The notes below the pieces were generated by a model. The model was not told where the DNA came from. It searched no databases and saw only the letters and a program-made list of their open reading frames with translations. A program made the position numbers and the translations under genes. Positions 57,381 to 64,000 of a DNA stretch of 64,000 nucleotides are shown here, piece after piece. The DNA comes from Acidobacteriota bacterium (GTDB taxonomy: Bacteria > Acidobacteriota > Thermoanaerobaculia > Multivoradales > Multivoraceae): the NCBI GenBank assembly GCA_028877275.1, contig JAPPFP010000026.1, positions 62,001 to 126,000 of the forward strand, given 5' to 3'. Numbering within the stretch: position 1 is the first letter of the stretch; each line of letters starts with the position of its first letter.

Positions 57381-58675
57381 TCAGCGTTGTTGTGACGCCG
57401 CCCAGGCCCGCACCTGCGGCAGATCGAAGCGGCTGACGTCCGGGAACTCCGTCAGCACGGACTCCGGGTAGCCGTTGGCGGCTCCCTTCAGGTGGTGGTC
57501 GAAGAACGCGCGGACGAGGGCGTTGATCGTGTCGCTGAGCCGAGCGCCATCGACGCGGCCGGCGTCACCGGGGAGGGCTTGGCGTAAAGCGGCCGGGAGG
57601 AACATGATGTCGCTGAGTTCCATGTGGGTCGCTTCTGGTTGCAGCTTGACCCGCACGATGTCCTCGCGCTTGCCCATCGTGGTGAGCGGCTCGAAGAAGA
57701 ACTCGTTGCTGTAACTCGCGGGATCCTCACTCGTCAAGACGAGTAGCGGCGTGCGCACGTCCTTGCCGAGGACGTCGGAAAGCCAGTGGGTGCCGTCGAA
57801 GTTGATCGCCACCCTGGCCCGCTGGTCCACTTGTGCCGCGCTCACCGCCGCGGCCGCTCCGTAGGACATGCCGAAGTAGCCCAGGTCGGCGAGTGTGGTG
57901 CGCATGAGAATCGTAGCCAGGACACCATCGGCCGGAGGATCGGATTCGAGGAAGTCGACGAGCGCGATCATGTCGTCGCGCCAGCGCGTGGCCCACGGAC
58001 CGAGACCTCCGTCGTCCACCGACCGAATCACTGCGCCGTGGCGCTTCCCGACATCGGGGCTGTAGCGGCCATCCGGGTCCGGCGTAGCGGCCGCCCCCAT
58101 GACCGCGTCGCGCCAATCCTGATCGTAGGTGACCGTCGTGCCGTCCGGGAACAGGACCCCACTCGACCCGCCGGGATGAGCCACACTGAAGACGACGTAG
58201 CCGTGGCTCGCGAGATCCTCCATCAACACCGTGTTCTGGGAGACATAGGAGAGTCCCCCGTGTGAGAAGACGAGCGCGGGGAAGGGCCGCCGTCGGCTAC
58301 CGGTGCCCCCTCGTGGCTGTGCGTTCTGGCGCCGGCGAGGGTGTCGAAGAGCGTCGGGTCCTGGATGACGGGCGACAAGGCCTCGAGCAACGGTCGGATA
58401 AGGACGTCGAACTCTCGGCCCTTCATGTAGGTGCGCGGCTGTCCGCTGACACCGGCGGCCGGATACCAGACGCGAGCCATGAGCCGTCGACCCGTTCGAT
58501 CGCTTTCGCGACCGGAAGGGTGCTTGTCGTCTACGAACTCGAAGTCGAGAACGCCGACCGCGAAGCCGCCGGTCGGCGCTGGCAGGCGAACGCTGGGGCC
58601 TTGCGCCGCCAAGGCAGCCGCCTGGGCCAGGGCGAGGACGAAGGCGGTGACGAGCTTCGCCCGCGGATAGAGCAT
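57381..58675 (-). pseudogene. Acetylhydrolase-like alpha/beta-hydrolase, broken by a frameshift
   Basis: Two frames together make one secreted PAF-acetylhydrolase-like enzyme. The first runs from ATG 58675 (signal peptide LVTAFVLALAQAAALAAQ) to about HSHEGAPVADGG near 58280; the sequence then continues in another frame as FPALVFSHGGLSYVSQNTV and onward to 57381. The second part has the serine elbow GMSYGAAA, an acid in VLTSEDP and a likely His in EATHMEL. A single-base loss (or two-base gain) around 58275-58295 in a GC-rich stretch explains the break. It could be a genuine recent pseudogene or a base-call error; the rest of the reading frame is intact. Confidence 0.8.
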
Positions 58676-58689
58676 CTGGCGGCGAGGCG

Positions 58690-58977
58690 CTACACGCCCT
58701 CGACGATCACGACATTCGTGTCGGTCGACTGGCTGAGCTTCTCTCTCAGTTCGGCGAAGGCGGCCCCGTCCTGCCATTCCTTGGCCTGTTCGACGCTGTC
58801 GAACTCGACGATGACGAGACGGTCGGGCTTCCAGTCGCCACGGATGGCCTCGGCGGCGCCGCCGCGCACCAGGTAGCGGCCGCCGTGGGCCTCGACGACC
58901 GCCGGCACCTGCTCGAGAGCGCTGTTGTAGGCGGCTTCGTCTTTTACTTGAACACTGATGATCGCGTATCCAGCCAT
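58690..58977 (-). CDS. DUF1330 domain protein
   Basis: A 95-residue protein with a dimeric alpha/beta-barrel (ferredoxin-like) fold, from ATG 58977 with AGGAGG seven bases upstream. Text YAIISVQVKDEAAYNSALEQVP, GGRYLVRGGAAEAIRGDWKPDRLVIVEF and SVEQAKEWQDG is typical of DUF1330. No catalytic role is known. It sits 29 bp after the PQQ dehydrogenase gene on the same strand. Confidence 0.93.
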   Translation of the reverse strand: MAGYAIISVQVKDEAAYNSALEQVPAVVEAHGGRYLVRGGAAEAIRGDWKPDRLVIVEFDSVEQAKEWQDGAAFAELREKLSQSTDTNVVIVEGV

Positions 58978-59006
58978 GGTGGGGCCTCCTAGGCGTAGGT
59001 TGAGTG

Positions 59007-60767
59007 TCAGGGTAGCGCGAACACGAACAGGTTGTTGCCCGAGCTGGGACGCAGCTCCGGCGTGAGCCCGGACAGCAGGGCCGCCGACCGGTTGCCCGTG
59101 CTGGCCGCGACGTACTGGCGTCCGTCGACCGCGTAGGTGATCGGGAAGCCGGTCACGGGCGAGCCGAGGTTGATCTCCCAGAGGCTCTCGCCGGTCTTGT
59201 CGTCGAGCGCGCGGAACCTGCCGTTGCCGTCGCCGACGAAGACCAGGCCGCCACCGGTCACGAACAGCGACATGAGCCCGGCTCGCTGTTCGTAGGTCCA
59301 GAGTGACTTGCCCGTTTCGGCGGACACGGCGTGCACGGATCCGCTCAGGTCGGTGCCGGGCGCGATCTGATGCTCGGCGTCCAGGGCGTAGATCTGGAGC
59401 CGGCCGGAGCGGGTTGCCGTCATCAGGGCGCAGGAGTTGCGCATCGGCACGTACATCGCGTTCGTCAGCGGACTGTAGGCGCCCGCCTGCCAGTCCTTGC
59501 CGCCGATGTAGGTGGGGCAGACGTAGGCCTCCTGGCCCAGCTCGCGGAACACGACCTCCGAGTTCTCGGTGACCGCGCCGGTGGCGCCGTCGATCATGCT
59601 GATCACGTTCTGGCGAATCGTAGGCCGCGCCCACAGGAACTCGCCGGTCTCGCGGTCGAGTGTGTAGACGACGCCCGTCTTGCCGGGAATCCCGGTCATC
59701 ACCTTGCGCTCCTCACCCGGTTCGAGGCGGGGGTTGATCCAGTCGACCTCGTCGGCGTCGGGCGCGACCGCGGTGTCGACGAGCATGCGCTCGAAGGGAT
59801 GGTCGAGGTCCCAGTGGTCGTTCAGATGCTGATAGTGCCAGGCGATCTCGCCCGTGTTCGCGTCGAGCGCGAGCGTCGAGTTGTGGTACAGGTGCCGGAG
59901 GTCGCGGCCGCCGAGCAGGAACTTCGGCGCCGGCGAGGTCACCGACGTGCCGATATAGATGAGCTCCAGGCCGGGGTCGTAGCTCGGCACCATCCAGGTG
60001 CCGACGTGGGTGCGGTCCTCGAACGGGATGTCGCCCCAGGTTTCGTCGCCCGGTTCCCCCTGCGCCGGGACCGTGCGGCGGCGCCAGAGCTCGGCCCCGG
60101 TCTCCGCGTCGTGAGCGACGATGACGCAGGAGTCGGGCCCGCCGCGGGGCAGGCAGCTTCGGCCCGAGATCACCTTGCCGTCGGCGATGATCGGGCCGGA
60201 GCTGTGCATTGCCGGCTGCGTCTTGTAGTCGAGGATCATCGTCTCCCAGACCAGCTCGCCCGTCACGGCATCGAGCGCGAAGACGAAGTTGTCGACGCTG
60301 GTGTCGATGATCAGGCCGCCGTGGATCGCGATGTTCCGGTTGTTCGCCGCGAGGCCTCCGACCTGCTGGAGGATGTTCTCGGGGTGCTCGCGCCGGTACT
60401 CCCAGATGAGATCACCGGTCACCGCGTCGATGGCCTGGATGACGTCGATGGGGTTCGGCATGTACATCACGCCGTCGTAGACGAGCGGCGTCCCCTGCTG
60501 GCGGCCCTCGCTCATGCCGCGGGACCAGACCAGCCGCAGATCGTCGACGTTCTCGGCCGTGACCTGGTCGAGCGGACTGTAGGCCCAGCCGTCGAGCGTC
60601 CGGCGCCACATCAGCCAGTCGTCGTCGCTCGGGTTCTGGAGCATGGCGTCCGTGACGGGGACGATGTCGCCGCGTTCGGGCTGAGCCTTCGCAGCCGGGA
60701 TCCCCGGAACTGTCGTCAGAAGGAGGGCAAGAACTGCCGCCCGCGGAAGAAGGCTGCGCTGAGTCAC
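59007..60767 (-). CDS. PQQ-dependent alcohol dehydrogenase-like quinoprotein, exported
   Basis: Periplasmic quinoprotein of 586 residues with a signal peptide ending AAKAQ. Eight-bladed propeller blades recur with tryptophan-docking-like motifs (ALDAVTGELVWET, AHDAETGAELWRR, ALDANTGEIAWHYQHL, ALDDKTGESLWEINLGSPVTGFPITYAVDGRQYVA). The last is the family's typical C-terminal ending and there is no fused cytochrome c domain, so it needs a separate acceptor. It would oxidise an alcohol or aldehyde with PQQ and calcium or a lanthanide. PQQ synthesis genes are not in the window. Metal preference not determined. Confidence 0.92.
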   Translation of the reverse strand: MTQRSLLPRAAVLALLLTTVPGIPAAKAQPERGDIVPVTDAMLQNPSDDDWLMWRRTLDGWAYSPLDQVTAENVDDLRLVWSRGMSEGRQQGTPLVYDGVMYMPNPIDVIQAIDAVTGDLIWEYRREHPENILQQVGGLAANNRNIAIHGGLIIDTSVDNFVFALDAVTGELVWETMILDYKTQPAMHSSGPIIADGKVISGRSCLPRGGPDSCVIVAHDAETGAELWRRRTVPAQGEPGDETWGDIPFEDRTHVGTWMVPSYDPGLELIYIGTSVTSPAPKFLLGGRDLRHLYHNSTLALDANTGEIAWHYQHLNDHWDLDHPFERMLVDTAVAPDADEVDWINPRLEPGEERKVMTGIPGKTGVVYTLDRETGEFLWARPTIRQNVISMIDGATGAVTENSEVVFRELGQEAYVCPTYIGGKDWQAGAYSPLTNAMYVPMRNSCALMTATRSGRLQIYALDAEHQIAPGTDLSGSVHAVSAETGKSLWTYEQRAGLMSLFVTGGGLVFVGDGNGRFRALDDKTGESLWEINLGSPVTGFPITYAVDGRQYVAASTGNRSAALLSGLTPELRPSSGNNLFVFALP

Positions 60768-60793
60768 GGAAGGTGCGACTCTAGCGCGGAAGA

Positions 60794-60852
60794 GTGGTCG
60801 CCGCTGCGCGGCGCGTCCTCTGGCCGGCGGGGACGCCGGCGCACCCAGTGTG
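60794..60852 (-). repeat. REP-like repeat between HtrA and PQQ dehydrogenase genes
   Basis: Reverse-orientation copy: the complement reads CACACTGGGTGCGCC, hairpin GCCGGCG/TCCC/CGCCGGC, a short GAGGA spacer, then CGCCGC/GCA/GCGGCG and GACCAC. The middle hairpin is missing. Lies in the gap between two same-strand genes, so it is transcribed if the genes are linked. Confidence 0.8.
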
Positions 60853-60863
60853 TAGCGGCGTTG

Positions 60864-61997
60864 CTAGCGCGGAGCGGAGAGTCGTACTTCCGCCTCGGTC
60901 TCCTCTTCGCCGCGGAGCAGGGTCACGGTGACCGTGTGGCCGGGCTGCTGTCGCTCGAGCAGCGCTCGGATGTCGCTGACCGACTGGACCGGCTGGCCTT
61001 CGATCGCGGTGATCACGTCGCCGAGGACGATGCCCTGTCGCGTGCGCCGGGTGGGGCGGAGCCCCGCGCGGTCTGCGCCGGAGTTCCGGACGACTTCCAG
61101 GACCAGTACACCGTCCACTTGCGGCCGCACACGGGCACCCTCCACCAGGGAGACCCCGAGCTGCGGACGGTTGACGCGGCCGTGGGCTATGAGCTCCGGC
61201 ACGACCCAGTTCACCGTGTCGACCGGAATCGCGAAGCCGATACCGGCCCAGGCGCCGCCGGACGACACGATCTGCGTGTTGACGCCGATCAGCCGGCCGC
61301 TCGAGTCGAGGAGAGGACCGCCGGAGTTGCCCGGGTTGATCGCGGCATCGGTCTGGATGACCCCCTGGAGCTCGCGTCCGCCGATCGACTGGACCTCGCG
61401 GTCGAGAGCGCTGATCACGCCAGTCGTCAGGGTGTAGTCGAGGCCGAACGGGTTGCCGATCGCCAACACCGATTGCCCGACCAGCAGGTCGCTCGACGAG
61501 CCGACCGGGATGGGCCGCAGCGTTTCCGCCGGCGCCTCGATTCGGAGCACGGCCAGATCCATCTCCGGGTCTTGTCCGACGAACGTGGCGGGCCACGTCG
61601 TCTGGTCGTGGAGGGTGACCTGGTAAGTGTCAGCGTTCCCGATCACGTGGAAGTTCGTGACGACGTGGCCCCTGTCGTCCCAGAGGAAGCCGCTGCCGGT
61701 GCCTTCCTGGACGCGGTCGAAGCGGCGGCCGAAGTAGGAAACCCGGCGGTCGCGCAGGGTCGTGATGTAGACGACCGACGGCTGCGTCTCGCGGAACAGG
61801 TTGACCGTCGCGCGTTCCTCGGGGAGCAGCCCCGAACTTGGCGTCACGCGCCGGGGCTGGCCCTGGCTCTCCGCCTGCAGCACGTTGCCCTGCCAGCGCG
61901 AGCCCACCAGGAAGGCGAGAGCGGCGAGCACGAGCAGGCCCGCCGTGGTGGCGATCCGCGGGCGTTCGGTGGGACCGTTTGAGGCTCGGTAGGGCAT
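60864..61997 (-). CDS. HtrA/Deg-type serine protease with one PDZ domain
   Basis: Envelope quality-control protease of 377 residues. An N-terminal membrane anchor (ATTAGLLVLAALAFLVGSRW, 16-35) is followed by the trypsin-like domain with H117 (TNFHVIG), D147 (PEMDLAV) and S225 (NPGNSGGPLL), then a C-terminal PDZ domain (PQLGVSLVEG, GLRPTRR, VLGDVITAIEGQPV). One PDZ domain and a membrane anchor resemble DegS more than DegP. REP-like repeats lie on both sides of the gene. Confidence 0.95.
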   Translation of the reverse strand: MPYRASNGPTERPRIATTAGLLVLAALAFLVGSRWQGNVLQAESQGQPRRVTPSSGLLPEERATVNLFRETQPSVVYITTLRDRRVSYFGRRFDRVQEGTGSGFLWDDRGHVVTNFHVIGNADTYQVTLHDQTTWPATFVGQDPEMDLAVLRIEAPAETLRPIPVGSSSDLLVGQSVLAIGNPFGLDYTLTTGVISALDREVQSIGGRELQGVIQTDAAINPGNSGGPLLDSSGRLIGVNTQIVSSGGAWAGIGFAIPVDTVNWVVPELIAHGRVNRPQLGVSLVEGARVRPQVDGVLVLEVVRNSGADRAGLRPTRRTRQGIVLGDVITAIEGQPVQSVSDIRALLERQQPGHTVTVTLLRGEEETEAEVRLSAPR

Positions 61998-62047
61998 GGG
62001 TTGAAACTAACAGGCGGCAAGCGAGAGTTGTTCCGGCGCAAGGCGGA

Positions 62048-62121
62048 GCCGGCCTGACGGCCGGCACGCTTTCCGGCCGCCTGCGGCGGCAGCCGGCGGG
62101 GACGCCGGCGCACCCAGTGTG
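62048..62121 (-). repeat. REP-like repeat upstream of the second selenoprotein gene
   Basis: Reverse-orientation copy. The complement reads CACACTGGGTGCGCC, hairpins GCCGGCG/TCCC/CGCCGGC and GCCGCC/GCA/GGCGGC, then in place of the usual third hairpin a perfect GCCGGCC/GTCA/GGCCGGC stem (62048-62065). It ends 25 bp before the selenoprotein start. Confidence 0.8.
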
Positions 62122-62146
62122 GGTCGCTCGAAGCTAGACTGGCCGC

Positions 62147-63250
62147 ATGATCCTCACAGACAGAACAGTGTCCAGGACGGAGTTCGAGTCCGGTACCGGT
62201 TGGGCCCTCAAACCGGAGGGCGCCTGCAAGGGCGCGGCCTGCGTGCCTCTCTTCGACCGTGCGCCGGCATCGTCGGGCCCGATCGACGGGCTTGCCGTGG
62301 CCGAGGCGATCGGTCTGCCGGTCGTACACGACGAGGAACACGGCGTGTGGGCGCTGGGCCCCGAGTCGCTCGGCTCACGGGCGATCGTGTCGGCCGAGGA
62401 CGCCGACTTCGAGCTGCCCGATCTCGACGGCAAGCCGTTCCGGCTCTCGAGCCTGCGCGGGCGGAAAGTCGTCGTCTACGCCTGGGCGCCCTACTGAGGG
62501 TGCTCGGCCCACCTGCCCGGGTGGCAGGCGTTGCGCGACGAGCTTCATCCGCAGGGATTCGAACTGGTCACGGTCGGTCTCGACACGTTGGGGGCCGAGG
62601 GCTGCCGCGCCTTCATCGAGGCCGCGCAGCCGAAGCATCCATCCCTGGTCGACCGTCACCACCTGCTGGCCAGGATCTTCGGTGTGGTCAACATCCCCAG
62701 CTCGGTCTGGATCGACGAGTCGGGCACGATCGTCCGGCCGGCGGAGGCCGCGCCCGCGCCGCCGACGGATAGCGCGCCGAACCTAGCGTCTCGTTCCCCG
62801 ATTCCCGGTCGCTTCGGCGAGATGCTGCAGGAGGCGGCGAAGATCCCCGCCGACACCGACGCGTACCACGTTGCGCTGCGCGATTGGGTGGAGAAGGGCG
62901 CGGAGAGTCGATTCGCGTTGTCGCCGGAAGAAGTCGTGGAGCGATCGCGGCCGCGCGACGCGAACGTGTCTCTCGGGCACGCCCACTTTGAACTCGCCTC
63001 CCGCCTGGAGCTCGAGGGTCACCACGATGCGGCGGTCCGCCACTTCCGCGAAGCGCACCGACTGGTCCCCGACAGTTGGTCCTTCCGCCGTCAGGCCTGG
63101 TCGCTCGAGGGTGGTGCCGAGGGTCCCTTCGCGCGCTTCTGGCAGGGCCCGAGCGAAGCGGACCCCGAGGCATGGCCCTACGAAGGGGATTGGCTGAGCG
63201 ATATCCGTGCGGAGGGGCCGGAGAACTACTCCGAGCGCTTCGAGCCCTGA
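62147..63250 (+). CDS. Selenoprotein: ResA/TlpA-like redoxin with active-site Sec
   Basis: Reading through TGA 62495-62497 gives 367 residues. N-terminal segment 1-75 with GWALKPEGACKGAACVPL, a short cysteine-rich module; redoxin domain about 84-210 with DFELPDLDGKPFRLSSLRG, then VVVYAWAP-Y-U117-G-C119-S-A-H-LPGWQ and NIPSSVWID (cis-Pro loop). Residues 230-367 are helical and TPR-like. Sec takes the place of the first Cys of the redoxin active site, while the second Cys position is Ser and a Cys follows two residues after Sec. No signal peptide, so probably cytosolic. SECIS-like hairpin follows. Continuous frame and conserved fold on both sides of TGA argue against a stop or pseudogene. Physiological partner unknown. 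Confidence 0.83.
62495..62525 (+). promoter_or_regulatory. Sec codon and predicted bacterial SECIS hairpin
   Basis: TGA 62495-62497 is followed by a stem CCACC (62509-62513) / GGTGG (62520-62524) closing loop TGCCCG (62514-62519); G62507-C62525 can add a pair across a one-base bulge. The loop starts 17 bases after the TGA and has G as its second base, within the known bacterial limits, but it lacks the GGU seen in the first SECIS. Confidence 0.55.
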
Positions 63251-64000
63251 CGTCCTTCGACCCTGAACTCACAGCGGCCCTGGAGCGGCGCCGCCGCCAG
63301 TGGCGCGACCTTGACGGCACCGCCCGTCTCTGGGCCCGCGACGCCTCGCTCTGGACCGACTCGGGCGAGGCGGAGTGGCTCGGCTGGCTGGACCTCGAGC
63401 GGCTGAGCCGCCTGACGCTCGTCAACACCGACGGCAAACGTGTCGCAACGGAAGCGGCCTCGCTCGCCGAGCACCTCGCTGGCCCGGCGTTCGAGCGTTG
63501 CCTGCTGCTCGGCATGGGCGGTTCGGCTCTGGGCGCCGGTCTGCTGTGGGAGGCGCTGCCGCGGCAAGTCGACGCGGAGTTCATCGTCCTCGACACGACG
63601 GACCCTCGAGAGATTGCCCGGGCGCTGGACGGAGTCGACCCCGGCCATCTCAGAGTGATCGCCGCTTCCAAGTCGGGCGGCACGCTGGAGACGAAGCTGG
63701 CGTTCGAACTGCTGCTGGACCGATTGGGCGAGGCGGCTTCGGGCGCCGCGCTGGCGATCACCGATCCAGGCTCGGCCCTCGAATCCCGGGCGCGGGCGGC
63801 CGGAGTCCCGGTGGTCTTCGGCCACCCGGACATCGGCGGCCGGTTCTCCGTTTTCTCGGCGTTCGGTCTGGCTCCGGCCGCGGTCGCCGGCATCGATCCC
63901 GAGCCGCTGCTTCTGAGCGCGCGGCGAATGGCCGCCGCGTGCCGTCGGTCGGACGATGGTGGCCAGACAAACCCCGGCGTCGAGCTAGGTCTGCTGCTCG
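63247..64000 (+). CDS. pgi: Glucose-6-phosphate isomerase, C-terminus cut by window end
   Basis: Glycolytic aldose-ketose isomerase; about 251 codons visible. The first SIS domain has LLLGMGGSALGAGLLWE, FIVLDTTDPREIARAL, VIAASKSGGTLETKLAFELL and FGHPDIGGRFSVFSAFGLAPAAVAG, all standard PGI text. The start is unclear: the frame is open across the selenoprotein stop, no ATG/GTG/TTG lies close, and CTG 63247 or TTG 63190 are candidates. The form seems of the bacterial type often fused to transaldolase, but no transaldolase precedes it. Confidence 0.85.
   Translation, partial: MTSFDPELTAALERRRRQWRDLDGTARLWARDASLWTDSGEAEWLGWLDLERLSRLTLVNTDGKRVATEAASLAEHLAGPAFERCLLLGMGGSALGAGLLWEALPRQVDAEFIVLDTTDPREIARALDGVDPGHLRVIAASKSGGTLETKLAFELLLDRLGEAASGAALAITDPGSALESRARAAGVPVVFGHPDIGGRFSVFSAFGLAPAAVAGIDPEPLLLSARRMAAACRRSDDGGQTNPGVELGLLL

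Overview
This is a gene-dense, high-GC bacterial chromosome segment. Several features point to Acidobacteriota: a VWFA-related protein of the type common in that phylum, a large Oar-like TonB-dependent receptor with an N-terminal carboxypeptidase-regulatory-like domain, an FG-GAP/ASPIC-UnbV protein with TPR partners, and many secreted hydrolases and oxidoreductases. This assignment is inferred from family content, not from a marker-gene comparison. UGA, UAG and UAA all terminate genes here.

Layout. 1-10076 is a carbohydrate-use locus: an SSS symporter (cut by the window start), a GH3 exo-glycosidase and a TonB-dependent receptor on the minus strand, divergent from a LacI-type regulator and an MFS transporter, with two LacI-like operators between them. 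10092-16646 holds a VWFA-related protein, two TPR proteins and an FG-GAP/ASPIC-UnbV protein. 16835-24716 holds a diheme cytochrome-like protein, a TauD-type dioxygenase, an esterase, a sulfatase, a beta-propeller protein, a selenoprotein and a glutathione S-transferase. 24774-30415 is a homogentisate cluster (hmgA, MBL-fold protein, FAD monooxygenase, DUF2783 protein) followed by a second sulfatase. 30437-36912 runs from a hypothetical exported protein and tRNA-Glu into cell-wall genes (amidase, GerMN lipoprotein, murI, rph, mpl). 36993-41456 has a formimidoyltransferase, a Phd/VapC-type toxin-antitoxin pair coupled to a PP2C phosphatase, an FGE-like protein and an AAA/DUF4143 ATPase. 41726-47835 is an ATP synthase operon (b', b, delta, alpha, gamma, beta, epsilon) lacking subunits a and c. 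48098-63250 holds tRNA-Ser, a minus-strand esterase/tannase/cytochrome P460/molybdenum hydroxylase group, an FAD monooxygenase, a DinB-like protein, tRNA-Gln, a frameshifted acetylhydrolase, a DUF1330 protein, a PQQ dehydrogenase, an HtrA protease and a second selenoprotein. Glucose-6-phosphate isomerase is cut by the window end.

The most notable observation is two genes that read straight through an in-frame TGA placed exactly at a thioredoxin-fold active site. One (22771-23982) is a peroxiredoxin-like domain with a U-P-Y-C site fused to a DsbD-alpha-like domain. The other (62147-63250) is a ResA/TlpA-like protein with a U-G-C site. Each TGA is followed at the expected distance by a hairpin resembling a bacterial SECIS element. 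Other structure not explained by genes: a dispersed family of multi-hairpin (REP-like) intergenic repeats beginning CACACTGGGTGCGCC, one of which appears to supply the N-terminus of a cytochrome gene; a paired palindrome upstream of the DUF4143 ATPase; a shared extended -10 motif before all three tRNA genes; and a 21-bp tandem repeat carrying Shine-Dalgarno-like sequences.
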